Below, one piece after another: positions 53,116 through 63,105 of a stretch of 64,000 nt of DNA. Below the pieces are notes generated by a model, which was not told the origin of the DNA, did not search any database, and saw only the letters and a program-made list of their open reading frames with translations. Numbering within the stretch: position 1 is the first letter of the stretch; every line of letters starts with the position of its first letter. The stretch is from Cytophagaceae bacterium (GTDB lineage Bacteria; Bacteroidota; Bacteroidia; Cytophagales; Spirosomataceae): positions 1-64,000 of the forward strand of contig JAIYBU010000039.1 in NCBI GenBank assembly GCA_027488335.1, given 5' to 3'. The position numbers and the translations under genes were made by a program.

Positions 53116-54015
53116 ATGTCTACAAGAACAAAAATATTTATCGCACTCGGAATCGTTTATATTGTTTGGGGTTCTACATACTTAGGTGTAAAAATCGCTC
53201 TGCATACGTTACCCCCGATGCTTATTTCCTGCACCCGATTTCTGATTGGTGGTTCACTTTTGTTTGCATTTACACTACTTAGAGGGCAAAAAATGCCAAC
53301 CCTTCAAGAAACTCGAAATGCAGCATTTATTGGCGTACTTTTGAGTGGTGTTGGTAATTGTGCAGTAGCTTATGCACTGATGAAGATGCCTTCGGGTTTA
53401 GTAGCACTTTTAGTGGCTACATTACCCGCTTGGATGATTTTACTTGATTACCTATTTTTTAGCAACGAAAAACCATCCATCGTCGGGACAATTGGTTTGG
53501 TTTTAGGTTTAGTCGGAATGGCAGTTCTACTCAACCCTTTTCAGCAAGTTACTCAACAAGAAGTACCTGTTTTGGCGGCCTTGATTGTTTTCCTTGGCTC
53601 AATTGCTTGGGCTTTTGGTTCACTCAAATCACCTTATTTGGTTTTGCCTAACTCGTTGCAATCAACAGCTATCCAGATGGTGGTGGGAGGTTGTTTTTCG
53701 CTGACAATGAGTATTATTTTTGAGAAAAATCAATTACATGCTTTTCAAAACATGACTACTGAAACATATTTGGCAATGATATATCTCGTGTTCATTGGCT
53801 CTTATGTAGGTTATACGGCCTACGTTTGGCTAATAAATCATGCTCCGCCACAAATCACGGCTACTTATGCGTATGTAAACCCAGTAGTAGCGATTTTCTT
53901 AGGCTGGATTTTTTTGGATGAACGCCTTACATCTCGCTCAATGTTGGCTTCAGCAATTATCTTAGCTGGTGTAGTAATGATGACTTTGGGCAGAAAAAAC
54001 CACCAAAAGAGATAG
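53116..54015 (+). CDS. EamA-family (DMT) membrane transporter
   Basis: A 299-residue protein with ten hydrophobic segments in two EamA repeats. The start is ATG 53116; a TTG lies one codon upstream. YIVWGSTYLGVKIAL in helix 1 and PLLVATLPAWMIL-like and QITATYAYVNPVVAIFLGWI stretches are typical of the RhaT/YedA branch. It probably exports metabolites or amino acids. The gene is 96 nt after the Fur-family gene and may stand alone. Confidence 0.9.
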   Translation: MSTRTKIFIALGIVYIVWGSTYLGVKIALHTLPPMLISCTRFLIGGSLLFAFTLLRGQKMPTLQETRNAAFIGVLLSGVGNCAVAYALMKMPSGLVALLVATLPAWMILLDYLFFSNEKPSIVGTIGLVLGLVGMAVLLNPFQQVTQQEVPVLAALIVFLGSIAWAFGSLKSPYLVLPNSLQSTAIQMVVGGCFSLTMSIIFEKNQLHAFQNMTTETYLAMIYLVFIGSYVGYTAYVWLINHAPPQITATYAYVNPVVAIFLGWIFLDERLTSRSMLASAIILAGVVMMTLGRKNHQKR

Positions 54016-54160
54016 ATATTCAATGATGAGAATAATTAATGCTTTTCTTGTACCATATTTAGTAGTTTTGTTTCAGTAAAATAGTCTTCAATAATCAAGC
54101 ACAAAGATTGAGCGTATATAACAAACGTTTATCTGATATGTTGAATTGTAAATTTAATAA

Positions 54161-54187
54161 AAAAGACGCCTTTCGAGCGTCGTTTTT
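54161..54187. terminator. Hairpin between the EamA and collagen-like genes
   Basis: GACGC (54165-54169) and GCGTC (54177-54181) with flanking A5/T5 form a short stem with a one-base bulge in a convergent gap of 216 nt. It could serve both strands. Nothing else is recognised in this gap. Confidence 0.6.
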
Positions 54188-54231
54188 ACAATTAGTTTCC
54201 AAACAAATTCAAAGTTTTTTTAAATGATGTT

Positions 54232-54936
54232 TTATCTTGGTATTCCGAAGGTTTTCGCTACCTCATCAAAGTTTGTGTAATCAATGTTTGCTCGTGTTTT
54301 TATTCCTCCTGGAATAATTACATAACGGTACTGTAGTCCAGTGATTGGTTTTCCCTGAATATCGAGCAACTCCGAAAAAGTGATATTTACTCTACCTAAA
54401 GTGGCAGCTACGTTGTAATTAGTGAGACCCGAATTTGTTTCGAGCATCATTGGTAACAAATATGCTGGTCCACCTGCAGTTTGCTTGCTATATGCCAGCA
54501 CCACTCCTTTATCAATAATATCTTGAGTAATTTTGGTTTCAATAATGCTATATATGTAGCTTTTTTCGGTAATCTTCTGCCAATCTCCAAAAGTCGGAGT
54601 AAGCCAATCAGAATAAATAACGTTGGTTGTTGTCACAGTTCCTGAACTGCCCGCTGGCCCCGCTGGCCCCGCTGGCCCCGCTGGTCCTTGTGGTCCTGTT
54701 GCCCCTGTATCGCCTTTAGGTCCTTGAGGTCCTGTCGCCCCTGTTGCTCCAGCTGGCCCTTGTGGACCCGTCGCTCCCGTCGCTCCTGTCGCCCCCGTTG
54801 CTCCTGCAGGCCCTTGTATTCCTTGTGGCCCTTGGTCTCCTTTTACTCCTTGTGGTCCTTGTGGTCCTTCACAACTGCACAATGCTAAGTATCCCATCAA
54901 CATTATGCTGAGGGTAATTTTTTTCTTAATTTCCAT
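54232..54936 (-). CDS. Collagen-like triple-helix repeat lipoprotein
   Basis: A 234-residue surface-type lipoprotein. The lipobox is LCSC with acylated C22, and the Gly-x-Tyr-position repeat begins two residues later. Residues 24-98 hold 25 uninterrupted Gly-X-Y triplets (GPQ, GAT, GPA, GDQ and GPK types), the pattern of bacterial collagen-like proteins that can trimerise. The remaining ~135 residues ([38 protein letters not shown]) form a globular domain frequently seen after such stalks in Bacteroidetes but of unknown function. It is monocistronic. Confidence 0.9.
   Translation of the reverse strand: MEIKKKITLSIMLMGYLALCSCEGPQGPQGVKGDQGPQGIQGPAGATGATGATGATGPQGPAGATGATGPQGPKGDTGATGPQGPAGPAGPAGPAGSSGTVTTTNVIYSDWLTPTFGDWQKITEKSYIYSIIETKITQDIIDKGVVLAYSKQTAGGPAYLLPMMLETNSGLTNYNVAATLGRVNITFSELLDIQGKPITGLQYRYVIIPGGIKTRANIDYTNFDEVAKTFGIPR
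54320..54325. other. Intergenic note: nothing further between 54016 and 54231
   Basis: Apart from the hairpin at 54161-54187, no gene or signal is supported in the gap after the EamA gene. This short entry only marks the collagen-like gene's 3' domain as normal coding sequence. Confidence 0.1.
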
Positions 54937-55057
54937 GATATGGGTTAGGTTAATATTAGTTAAAAGAATGGTCTTTTAAGAATGATTTCCCAAATTAAAA
55001 ACACGCATATAATAGAACCGTAACATCTTGCAAATAAACATTATTATTAATTATTTA

Positions 55058-55603
55058 TCAGATAGGCTTTGAATTTTGGGTATATCGAACCTCTAAGCCT
55101 CTATCAAGTTTATTTTTTACTACTTTAATGCTTACTTTTCCTTTTGGCTTTATTTCCCAAGTTGGTATTTCTCCATCAGCAATCGGTTGACCATACTTAG
55201 TTGTGAATTGTTTTGTCAATTCATTTTTAAGACTATCGTTCGAGGTATCGGTGTTCATGTAAATATCTAATTCTATACCAGAAACACGGTTTTGTTTGTC
55301 TTTTTCGTAGAGAATGTCAACAGTTTCCAGATTATCAGTGTCAAAAGAGTAGCCAACGTGCGTTTCTTCCTCTTCAAAAAGTTCGGCTTTTTCTTTCTTT
55401 TTAACATCAGCAATAGCATCACCAAATTGGATGCCTCGGAGGAGACCGTCGCCCGTACCCATAATGGTATTTAGCAACTTCTGAACGTTACTTGTGGTAG
55501 CGGTCTTTGGTAAGGGAGGATTTAAAACTTCCAATGTTTCTGTTTTTTTTGGGTTACTGCACGCAATGGTTAACAAAATTAAAATAAAATAATAAATTTT
55601 CAT
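55058..55603 (-). CDS. Small lipoprotein of unknown function
   Basis: A 181-residue lipoprotein. The start is the ATG at 55603 (MKIYYFILILLTIACSNPKK), 12 codons inside the open frame, because it puts the lipobox cysteine at C15. The mature part is hydrophilic with EEEETHVGYSFDTDNLETVD and ELDIYMNTDTSNDSLKNEL. I recognise no domain. It lies 53 nt downstream of the BamA/TamA-like gene on the same strand and may share its transcript, so a role in envelope assembly is possible but unsupported. Confidence 0.72.
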   Translation of the reverse strand: MKIYYFILILLTIACSNPKKTETLEVLNPPLPKTATTSNVQKLLNTIMGTGDGLLRGIQFGDAIADVKKKEKAELFEEEETHVGYSFDTDNLETVDILYEKDKQNRVSGIELDIYMNTDTSNDSLKNELTKQFTTKYGQPIADGEIPTWEIKPKGKVSIKVVKNKLDRGLEVRYTQNSKPI

Positions 55604-55656
55604 GTTTTTTTGAAAGAAATATATTGAATGAAAAAACATAATTTTAATGAATGGTA

Positions 55657-57051
55657 TCAGAATTCTCGTGATAGATTAAAGAATATCCTTTTTTCGCCGG
55701 CTCCATTAAGTGAATAATTTAGACGACCTACTACATTATACCATGTCACTACATCGAGTCCGACTCCTCCACCAACTAACCATTTATTTGCAAATTTAGT
55801 ATTATTTAGCTCAGGAAAATTATTTTTTATATATCCAACATCAACAAACGTATTTATATAAGCCGCTACGGGCAAGGTATTAAATTGTTTGACTTTCAAA
55901 AAACGACTCAAATTAAATATTTTATCAAGCATCTGATACTTCAAATTGGTCTTTAATAAACCATAATTTTGGCCATCAATTACATACAGTTCGTAGCCAC
56001 GCACTAAATCGTTGCGATAACCTAAACCTTGTGTTTGTAAGAAAGGCTGTTTCTCAGGAAAAGATGCTTTACCTCTTAGACTGTAATTGGCATAAAAGTT
56101 TCGGTAAATAGAAAAATATTGACTGATTGTTCCGCTTAAACTTAATTGGTTGATATCGTCTCGTGTCGAAAGTCCATATTTGATGGCATCAAAACTTAGT
56201 CGATACCCTTTGAGTGCATATTGGCGATTATCTCGACGGTCGAAAACATAAGAATAACTAATCAAAAAATAATTCTGTTGGGTGCGTCCTGCCAAAAAGT
56301 AGTTGGGGTTTAGCCGAGCAATTGTATCGGCAATTTTGGTCTGATTATAAGTGATTTGTAAGTATTGATTCTGAAAAAAACCTGTTCGTCGGCTCAAAAC
56401 TGCATAGAAATTAAGGCGTTCACGTTGGCGTTTTTCACTTTCAAGAAACTGGAATTTATCTTGTGAAGTTCGGTAAGCCATCGTTTTGTTAATGCCATAA
56501 AACGCCCCAACCGAAAAAGTTGTTTGGAGGGTTCTATCCAAATAAGGCGTGCTGTAAGCAATCTCGAAGTTAGGAATAAAACCTGCTTCGGCCCTGACTT
56601 TTAGTTGGTCATTATTGCCCGTCAGATTGGAGTGACGTCCGTAGATGCCATAAATTGTGCGTTTTAAATCATGTCCACGCTCATACCACCATTCATTGAA
56701 ATTTCGGTCGGCTAAATAAAATACAGGTAAAACCACTAAATAAAGACGTTCTTTTACCTCAACAATCACATCAATCTGCTGATTATTAATTGCTTCTGAG
56801 CTAACTTTTACGGTTATAAACAAGTTTGTATTAAATATTTTCTTTCGGTCGGCCTCTAAAATCTCTGTCAATTGAGCTTTTTGCAGCGTATCACCTGCTT
56901 TTATGGCCATATCTCTGAAAATAATCTTTTCTTTTGTGCGATTATTTCCCACGACTTTCACCTGACGCACAACTATCGACTCATCAGCAAAAGACTGATA
57001 ATAAACAATTTGTAGTAGAAATAGACAAATAAAAAACAGGCGTTGAGTCAT
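55657..57051 (-). CDS. BamA/TamA-like Omp85 protein with one POTRA domain
   Basis: A 464-residue outer-membrane protein. The start is the ATG at 57051 (MTQRLFFICLFLLQIVYYQS), 29 codons inside the open frame, which gives a proper signal peptide. A single POTRA-like domain (VVRQVKVVGNNRTKEKIIFR; LEADRKKIFNTNLFITVKV) is followed by a barrel domain with YSYVFDRRDNRQYALKGYRL, the Omp85-type DxRD.. block, GLGYRNDLVRGYELYVIDGQ and a terminal FFNLSREF with C-terminal Phe. Full BamA has five POTRA domains, so this is a minimal family member whose substrate is unknown. Confidence 0.88.
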   Translation of the reverse strand: MTQRLFFICLFLLQIVYYQSFADESIVVRQVKVVGNNRTKEKIIFRDMAIKAGDTLQKAQLTEILEADRKKIFNTNLFITVKVSSEAINNQQIDVIVEVKERLYLVVLPVFYLADRNFNEWWYERGHDLKRTIYGIYGRHSNLTGNNDQLKVRAEAGFIPNFEIAYSTPYLDRTLQTTFSVGAFYGINKTMAYRTSQDKFQFLESEKRQRERLNFYAVLSRRTGFFQNQYLQITYNQTKIADTIARLNPNYFLAGRTQQNYFLISYSYVFDRRDNRQYALKGYRLSFDAIKYGLSTRDDINQLSLSGTISQYFSIYRNFYANYSLRGKASFPEKQPFLQTQGLGYRNDLVRGYELYVIDGQNYGLLKTNLKYQMLDKIFNLSRFLKVKQFNTLPVAAYINTFVDVGYIKNNFPELNNTKFANKWLVGGGVGLDVVTWYNVVGRLNYSLNGAGEKRIFFNLSREF

Positions 57052-57235
57052 TAATAGTTTTTTATAAATTAGGGTGTCGTGAAACAAAATACGAAGTTTT
57101 GATGAGGTTGTAAACACCAAATTTAAACTATTTTTCAAGAAAAGTCGTAAAATATTGTGCCTTCAAGATTGTAAAACTAACTTTAAGAAATATTTATGGA
57201 CTCAACCGCTTCGGCGACCCGAAAAACCACTAATA

Positions 57236-58450
57236 ATGGAAACACTATTCATAACCGACAAACTAAAAAACTTATTGCCCAAAATAAAGACTTTTGTAGA
57301 AACCGAATTGTATCCTCTCGAAACTACTGAAAATCTTGCTCATAACTTTTCGTTCGTCGAGCCGATTTTGCAAGAAAAAAGAGCTTTAGTAAAAAAAGCA
57401 GGGCTTTGGGGCTTGCATTTGCCCGAAGAAGATGGAGGTCTTGGACTAACACTTTGTGAATTTGGACAAATCAGCGAAGTGCTGGCGAGTTCGCCTTTCG
57501 GACATTTTGTGTTTAATACGCAAGCTCCTGATATTGGAAATACTGAATTAATGCACAAATATGCCCCTAAACATCTGAAAGACAAGTATTTAAAGCCATT
57601 GATGAGCGGTGAAATTAGAAGTTGCTTTTCGATGACCGAACCCGAATTTGCTGGTTCGAATCCTACTCGAATGGGAACTACGGCTGTAAAAGATGGAGAC
57701 GACTACATTATAAACGGACATAAATGGTTTACGTCTTCGGCCGATGGTGCAGCTTTTGCGGTGGTAATGGCCGTAACAAACCCCGACGCTGCTCCGCACA
57801 AGCGAGCGAGCCAGATTTTAGTACCGCTCGATACCGAAGGCTTTAAATTTATAAGAAATATTCCAATTATGGGTCACTCTGGCGATAGTTGGGCGAGCCA
57901 TGCCGAAGTAATCTATGAAAACGTAAGAGTTCCACAAGCCAATTTGATTGGCATGGAAGGGGCTGGTTTTTTATTGGCTCAAGAACGCCTTGGGCCAGGT
58001 CGTATTCATCATTGTATGCGTTTTATTGGAATTGCTGAGCGTAGTTTTGATTTGATGTGCCGATACGCAGCATCAAGAGAAATGGCCGAGGGCGTAATGT
58101 TGGGTGAAATGCAGTTCATTCAAGGGTTTATTGCAGAAAGTAGAGCAGAAATTGATGCTGCTCGCCTTTTGGTGCTTCGTACGGCAAAAAATATTGATGA
58201 ACAAGGTGCAGCTACTGTTCGAGATGAAATTTCAATGATAAAATTTTTCACGGCAAATATGATGCTTCGAGTAATTGACCGAGCGATTCAAACCCACGGT
58301 GCCTTAGGCATGACAAGCGATATTTTACTTTCGTATTGGTATGCCCACGAACGTGCCGCCCGAATCTACGATGGTGCAGATGAAGTGCATAAAACTGCTT
58401 TGGCTCGTGGAATCTTAAAAGGTTACGGGCTTGATACTCGCAAGAAGTAA
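57236..58450 (+). CDS. Acyl-CoA dehydrogenase
   Basis: A 404-residue FAD-dependent dehydrogenase. The start is the ATG at 57236 (METLFITDKLKNLL); the frame is open 27 codons further upstream into the divergent promoter region. Conserved regions are FSMTEPEFAGSNPTRMGTTA (FAD/substrate loop), GHKWFTSSADGA, MRFIGIAERSFDLMCRYAA and QTHGALGMTSDILLSYWYAH. The catalytic base is probably in the IYDGADEVHK segment, as in ACAD10/11-type enzymes, which carry Asp instead of Glu there. It oxidises acyl-CoA in fatty-acid or branched-chain breakdown. It is divergent from the Omp85-like gene. Confidence 0.92.
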   Translation: METLFITDKLKNLLPKIKTFVETELYPLETTENLAHNFSFVEPILQEKRALVKKAGLWGLHLPEEDGGLGLTLCEFGQISEVLASSPFGHFVFNTQAPDIGNTELMHKYAPKHLKDKYLKPLMSGEIRSCFSMTEPEFAGSNPTRMGTTAVKDGDDYIINGHKWFTSSADGAAFAVVMAVTNPDAAPHKRASQILVPLDTEGFKFIRNIPIMGHSGDSWASHAEVIYENVRVPQANLIGMEGAGFLLAQERLGPGRIHHCMRFIGIAERSFDLMCRYAASREMAEGVMLGEMQFIQGFIAESRAEIDAARLLVLRTAKNIDEQGAATVRDEISMIKFFTANMMLRVIDRAIQTHGALGMTSDILLSYWYAHERAARIYDGADEVHKTALARGILKGYGLDTRKK

Positions 58451-58466
58451 AATAAAGACAGTAATT

Positions 58467-58512
58467 AGCGTGGCACACCTAAATTGACTGCGATAACAAG
58501 GTGTGCCACGCT
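58467..58512 (+). terminator. Perfect 14-bp hairpin after the acyl-CoA dehydrogenase gene
   Basis: AGCGTGGCACACCT (58467-58480) and its exact complement (58499-58512) flank an 18-nt loop, 17 nt past the stop, followed by TTTTA. The GTGTGCCA core is shared with a worn palindrome at 33339-33375, so it may be a dispersed element recruited as a terminator. Confidence 0.65.
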
Positions 58513-58577
58513 TTTATTGCAAACTGTTGACTCCAAACCGAAGACTTTCATCAGCTATTCAACACTAAAAACCTACC

Positions 58578-60677
58578 ATGAAAAATTTGACTCATTTCCG
58601 TACTTGTAATCTTTGCGAGGCCATGTGCGGACTCGAAATAAAAGTAGAAGAAGGCGTGGTTACTAAAATAGAGGGTGATAAAAACGACCCTTTTAGTCGA
58701 GGTCATATTTGCCCCAAAGCCGTTGCACTGAAAGATATTTATGAAGACCCAAATCGCTTAAAATTTCCAGTAAAACGCACCGAAAACGGTTGGCAGCAGC
58801 TTTCGTGGGAAGCTGCTTTGGAAGAAGTTGTGAGTAAAATCAAGGAAATTCAAGCCAAATATGGCACTAATGCCGTGGCGATGTATCAAGGAAATCCTTC
58901 GATTCATAATTTGGGAACAACCATGAATTCGCCACTTTTTGCCAAATCTTTACGTACTAAAAATATGTTTTCGGCTACTTCGGCCGACCAACTCCCGCAT
59001 CATTTTGCGGCTTGGCAAATGTTTGGACACCCGATGCTGATGCCTATTCCTGACATTGATTTTACTGATTTTATGCTCATCATTGGTGGCAATCCGATTG
59101 CTTCTAATGGCAGTATTATGTCGGTGCCAGATGTGGCAAATCGTCTAAAAGCCATTCAAAAACGTGGCGGAAAAGTAGTGGTCATTGACCCACGTTTCAC
59201 CGAAACTGCCGCCAAAGCTGACCAACATTTTTTCATTCGCCCAGGGACAGATGCTTTTTTACTTTTGGCAATTATTCAAACACTTTTTGTTGAAAACTTA
59301 GTAAATCTTAGAAATTTAGCTGAGTTTACTGATGGAATTGAGCAACTAAAAGAAATTTCCGCTGAGTTTACACCCGAAAAAGTCGAGAAGCAAACAGGAA
59401 TTTCTGCTGAGAATATTCGTCAACTCACGCATGAGTTTGTGCAGGCAAAATCGGCAGTTTGTTACGGTAGAGTAGGGGTTTCGGTGCAAACGTTTGGAAG
59501 TATTGCTCAGTGGCTTATCAATGCAATCAATGTGCTGACTGGGAATCTCGACCGAACAGGCGGAGCGATGTTTACAGCCCCTGCTGTTGATTTTTTGGCA
59601 AGAGCCAAAACCGATAATCGTTTTAATCGTTGGCAGAGTCGAGTACGAGGTTTACCTGAGTTTTTGGGCGAGTTGCCAGTTGCCACGCTTGCCGAGGATA
59701 TTCTGACCGAAGGTGAAAATCAGATAAAATGTTTGATTACGAGTTGTGGAAACCCGATTTTATCCACACCCAATGGCCGTCAACTCGACAAAGCCTTTGA
59801 ATCGCTCGAATATATGGTGGCAATTGATATTTACATTAACGAAAGCACCCAACACGCCGATATTATTTTGCCACCCGCTACGGGCTTAGAAGTACCGCAT
59901 TATGATATGACATTTCACGTTTTGGCAGTCAGAAATACGGCTAAATTCTCAGAAGCACTTTTCCCGAAAACCGAAGGTGCAAAATATGATTGGGAAATTT
60001 ACCAAGAATTGGCCTACCGAATGGCTCACCCAACATCAAGCGATGAGGGTTTTGTGGCCGAAGCCCCCGAAGTGAAATTAGATTTAGGTTTACAGTTTGG
60101 TCCTTATGGACTTTCGTTGCGTAAGCTTAAAGAAAATCCGCACGGAATAGATTTAGGTGCATTGAAGCCTTGCCTTCCAAATCGACTTTTTACCCCCGAA
60201 AAAAGAATAAATATCGCACCCGAAATTTTAGTAAAAGATATTGAACGATTGCGTAATTCACTCAATGATAATGGTTTAAGTGCTGATTTTGAATATTTAT
60301 TAATCGGTAGAAGGCATTTGCGAGACAATAATTCGTGGATGCACAATTCGGAAAGATTAGTAAAAGGCAGAAATCGCTGTACGTTGATGATGCACTCTGA
60401 AGATGCGAAAAACTTAAATCTTGAATCGAATGCTTTGGTGAAGGTAACTTCAAGAGTAGGTAGTGTAGAACTTCCCATCGAAATTACCGACCAAATGATG
60501 CGAGGAGTGGTGAGTATGCCACACGGCTATGGTCATGCCCGCAAAGGCGTAAAACTCGACATAGCTACGCAACACGCAGGCGTAAGTATCAACGACCTGA
60601 CCGATGAATTAGTGTTGGATGAACTCACGGGAAATGCGGCTTTTAATAACGTAGCCGTGAAAGTTGAAAAAGTTTAA
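58578..60677 (+). CDS. Molybdopterin-dependent oxidoreductase (formate dehydrogenase/DMSO reductase family)
   Basis: A 699-residue protein of the DMSO-reductase superfamily. The N-terminal [4Fe-4S] site has C10, C13, C17 and C45 (TCNLCEAMCGLE; GHICPKA). Molybdopterin-binding regions include MYQGNPSIHNLGTTMNSPLF, DFMLIIGGNPIASNGSIM and RGGKVVVIDPRFTETAAKAD; the C-terminal MoCo domain holds VKVTSRVGSVELPIEI and SMPHGYGHARKG. No TAT signal is present, so it is likely cytoplasmic. Neither substrate nor the metal-ligand residue can be assigned by eye. It is followed 40 nt later by a TSUP carrier, which often moves sulfur or organic anions. Confidence 0.9.
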   Translation: MKNLTHFRTCNLCEAMCGLEIKVEEGVVTKIEGDKNDPFSRGHICPKAVALKDIYEDPNRLKFPVKRTENGWQQLSWEAALEEVVSKIKEIQAKYGTNAVAMYQGNPSIHNLGTTMNSPLFAKSLRTKNMFSATSADQLPHHFAAWQMFGHPMLMPIPDIDFTDFMLIIGGNPIASNGSIMSVPDVANRLKAIQKRGGKVVVIDPRFTETAAKADQHFFIRPGTDAFLLLAIIQTLFVENLVNLRNLAEFTDGIEQLKEISAEFTPEKVEKQTGISAENIRQLTHEFVQAKSAVCYGRVGVSVQTFGSIAQWLINAINVLTGNLDRTGGAMFTAPAVDFLARAKTDNRFNRWQSRVRGLPEFLGELPVATLAEDILTEGENQIKCLITSCGNPILSTPNGRQLDKAFESLEYMVAIDIYINESTQHADIILPPATGLEVPHYDMTFHVLAVRNTAKFSEALFPKTEGAKYDWEIYQELAYRMAHPTSSDEGFVAEAPEVKLDLGLQFGPYGLSLRKLKENPHGIDLGALKPCLPNRLFTPEKRINIAPEILVKDIERLRNSLNDNGLSADFEYLLIGRRHLRDNNSWMHNSERLVKGRNRCTLMMHSEDAKNLNLESNALVKVTSRVGSVELPIEITDQMMRGVVSMPHGYGHARKGVKLDIATQHAGVSINDLTDELVLDELTGNAAFNNVAVKVEKV

Positions 60678-60717
60678 AAAATAATTAGAAATCTTATAAT
60701 CCAGAAATTGCTTAGTC

Positions 60718-61479
60718 GTGTCTATTTTTCTTGCTTGTTTGGCTGCTTTTGCAGCAGGTTTTATTGATTCAATAGTTGGTGGGGGTGGATTGGTGCAAGC
60801 TCCTGCCTTATTCATTTTGTTTCCACATTATTCCGTTCCTCAGATTATCGGAACCAACCGTTTTGCTTCGTTCATGGGGACGGGCGTTGCGGGCTATCAA
60901 TATTCAAAAAAAGTGAAAATTCCGCTAAAAACCGTTTTGTTTGCAGGAATTGGTGCGGGCGTAATGTCGTATTCGGGAGCATTGATTTCGAGTCTGATGA
61001 GCGAACGCATCTTGAAACCAACAATCTTGGTCTTAATGACGCTTATCGCTATTTATACCTACTTCAAAAAAGATTTAGGACAAGAAAACAAACATCGCTT
61101 TGAATTGAGAAAAATACCACTTTACGGACTTTTGATAGGAATGACCACAGGTTTTTATAATGGTTTTGTGGGGCCAGGAACTGGCAGTTTGCTGGTTTTC
61201 GGTTTTGTGAGCATCATCGGCTATAATTTTCTTACGGCTTCAGCTATCTCGAAGGTGGTCAATGTTGTGGCCGATATCTGTTCGTTGATATTTTTTGTGG
61301 CCAAAGGCTATGTGATGTTTAGCATTGCAATACCGATGATGGTCTGTAATATGGCTGGCTCGTATGTAGGCAGCCGAATGGCACTACTCCGAGGCAATGG
61401 CTTTATCAGAATTTTGTTTTTAGTAGTTGTTTTTGGTCTAATTTTAAGGTTTGGTTATGATATTTGGAAGATGTATTGA
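60718..61479 (+). CDS. TSUP-family membrane transporter (TauE/SafE type)
   Basis: A 253-residue protein with about eight hydrophobic segments. Translation starts at a GTG (60718); no ATG lies upstream in frame and the hydrophobic start SIFLACLAAFAAGFIDSIVG matches family members. GGGGLVQAPALFILFP and TGFYNGFVGPGTGSLLVF are the two TauE/SafE signature repeats. It may export sulfite, sulfoacetate or other anions, and the neighbouring molybdopterin enzyme suggests a shared substrate chain, but this is inference. Confidence 0.9.
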   Translation: MSIFLACLAAFAAGFIDSIVGGGGLVQAPALFILFPHYSVPQIIGTNRFASFMGTGVAGYQYSKKVKIPLKTVLFAGIGAGVMSYSGALISSLMSERILKPTILVLMTLIAIYTYFKKDLGQENKHRFELRKIPLYGLLIGMTTGFYNGFVGPGTGSLLVFGFVSIIGYNFLTASAISKVVNVVADICSLIFFVAKGYVMFSIAIPMMVCNMAGSYVGSRMALLRGNGFIRILFLVVVFGLILRFGYDIWKMY

Positions 61480-61499
61480 AAAGTTTAGATGTGAAAAGA

Positions 61500-61610
61500 A
61501 TAAAACGACCCCGTAGGGACAAAATCGATGTTGCGTACCTACGGCACGCCGATAGTAGGAGTTGATTTATATGCTACCAATATGTAATGCCTAACGGCAT
61601 ATCGAAATCG
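61500..61610. repeat. Possible dispersed intergenic repeat after the TSUP gene
   Basis: The gap between the TSUP gene and accC has GC-richer blocks ACGACCCCGTAGGGACAA and GTACCTACGGCACGCC and an ATGCC-TAAC-GGCAT palindrome, unlike the AT-rich gaps elsewhere. It reads like an eroded repeat; no gene is seen. Confidence 0.3.
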
Positions 61611-61611
61611 C

Positions 61612-61650
61612 AAAAAAACAAACCCCTACGAAGATGTTTCGCAGGGGTTT
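61612..61650 (-). terminator. Intrinsic terminator of accC
   Basis: AAACCCCT (61620-61627) and AGGGGTTT (61643-61650) pair, with an inner CGAA/TTCG step. On the minus strand the stem runs into seven Ts, 27 nt after the accC stop. Confidence 0.82.
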
Positions 61651-61676
61651 TGAATATATTCAGAATCAAAGGATTC

Positions 61677-63020
61677 TTACAATTCACTAAAATCAAAACT
61701 TTCTAAGAATTTGGTTGTGAATTTGCCCGATTTGAAAGTTTCGTCGTCCATCAATTTAATGTGGAACGGAATCGTAGTCTTGATACCTTCAATCACAAAT
61801 TCTTGCAAAGCACGTTTCATACGAGTCAAAACTTCTTCTCTCGATTGGCCAGTAACGATGAGTTTGGCAATCATTGAGTCATAGTTTGATGGAATCGTGT
61901 AGCCCGCATACACGTGGCTGTCGATACGCACACCGTGTCCACCTGGGAAGTGTAAGTTTGTAATCTTACCTGGTGATGGACGGAAACCATTGCGAGGGTC
62001 TTCGGCATTAATACGGCATTCCATTGCATACAATTTCGGGAAATAGTTTTTACCCGAAATCGGCACACCAGCAGCCACTTTGATTTGCTCTTTAATCAAA
62101 TCGAAATCGGTAACTTCTTCCGTAATCGGGTGTTCCACCTGAATACGAGTATTCATTTCCATGAAATAGAATTTACCGTGTTTATCCACCAAAAACTCGA
62201 TTGTCCCTGCACCTTCGTAGCCAATGGCCGCTGCACCTTTGATGGCCGCTTCACCCATTTTCTCACGTAATTCTTGCGAAACAATCGGTGAAGGAGTCTC
62301 TTCTACCAACTTTTGGTGACGACGTTGAATCGAACAATCACGTTCAGAAAGGTGACAAACTCGACCATTTTGGTCACCCACAATCTGAATTTCGATGTGG
62401 CGAGGTTCTTCGATAAACTTTTCCAAATATAAACCATCGTTTCCGAAAGCCGCACCCGATTCCATTTTGGCGTCGTCCCATGCTTTTTGGAATTCCGATG
62501 AATTGTTGATAATTCTCATACCACGACCACCACCACCAGCAGTTGCTTTGATGATAACAGGATACCCCATTTCTTCTGAAAGACGGATTCCTTCTTCAAC
62601 CGATTCGAGCAAGCCTTCAGAACCTGGGATTACGGGTACACCCGAATCTTTCATGGTTGCTTTGGCAGTTGCCTTATCGCCCATTGAGTTGATTTGGTCG
62701 GCGGTTGCCCCGATAAATTTGATACCGTACTCGGCACAAATTCTCGAAAATTCAGCATTTTCCGACAAAAAACCATAGCCTGGGTGAATGGCATCGGCAT
62801 TCGTGATTTCAGCCGCCGAAATGATATTTGGAATACTCAAATATGACTGACGGCTGGCCGCTGGCCCGATACAAACAGCTTCATCGGCAAATCTTACGTG
62901 CAGACTTTCACGGTCGGCCGTAGAATAAACCGCTACTGTTTTGATGCCCATTTCACGGCAAGTTCTGATAATACGTAGAGCAATTTCTCCACGATTAGCT
63001 ATTAATATTTTTTTAAACAC
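61677..63020 (-). CDS. accC: Biotin carboxylase subunit of acetyl-CoA carboxylase
   Basis: A 447-residue biotin carboxylase of normal length. It carboxylates the biotin on AccB using ATP and bicarbonate, the first step of fatty-acid synthesis. Seen motifs: [20 protein letters not shown] at the start, the ATP-grasp glycine loop [39 protein letters not shown], and [17 protein letters not shown]. It follows accB by 85 nt on the same strand and ends in a strong terminator, so accB-accC form one operon. Confidence 0.97.
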   Translation of the reverse strand: MFKKILIANRGEIALRIIRTCREMGIKTVAVYSTADRESLHVRFADEAVCIGPAASRQSYLSIPNIISAAEITNADAIHPGYGFLSENAEFSRICAEYGIKFIGATADQINSMGDKATAKATMKDSGVPVIPGSEGLLESVEEGIRLSEEMGYPVIIKATAGGGGRGMRIINNSSEFQKAWDDAKMESGAAFGNDGLYLEKFIEEPRHIEIQIVGDQNGRVCHLSERDCSIQRRHQKLVEETPSPIVSQELREKMGEAAIKGAAAIGYEGAGTIEFLVDKHGKFYFMEMNTRIQVEHPITEEVTDFDLIKEQIKVAAGVPISGKNYFPKLYAMECRINAEDPRNGFRPSPGKITNLHFPGGHGVRIDSHVYAGYTIPSNYDSMIAKLIVTGQSREEVLTRMKRALQEFVIEGIKTTIPFHIKLMDDETFKSGKFTTKFLESFDFSEL

Positions 63021-63105
63021 GATTTTTGAATTTGGAAATTGTTAAAATTTGAAATTTTGAAAAAACTCCGCTTTGGACAAATCTTCAAACTTACTTACTT
63101 TCAAA

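Noticed and set aside
54122-54133. CAAACGTTTAT half resembling the 7422 operator
   Set aside because: Only a half-site, in a convergent 3' gap without a promoter; expected by chance.
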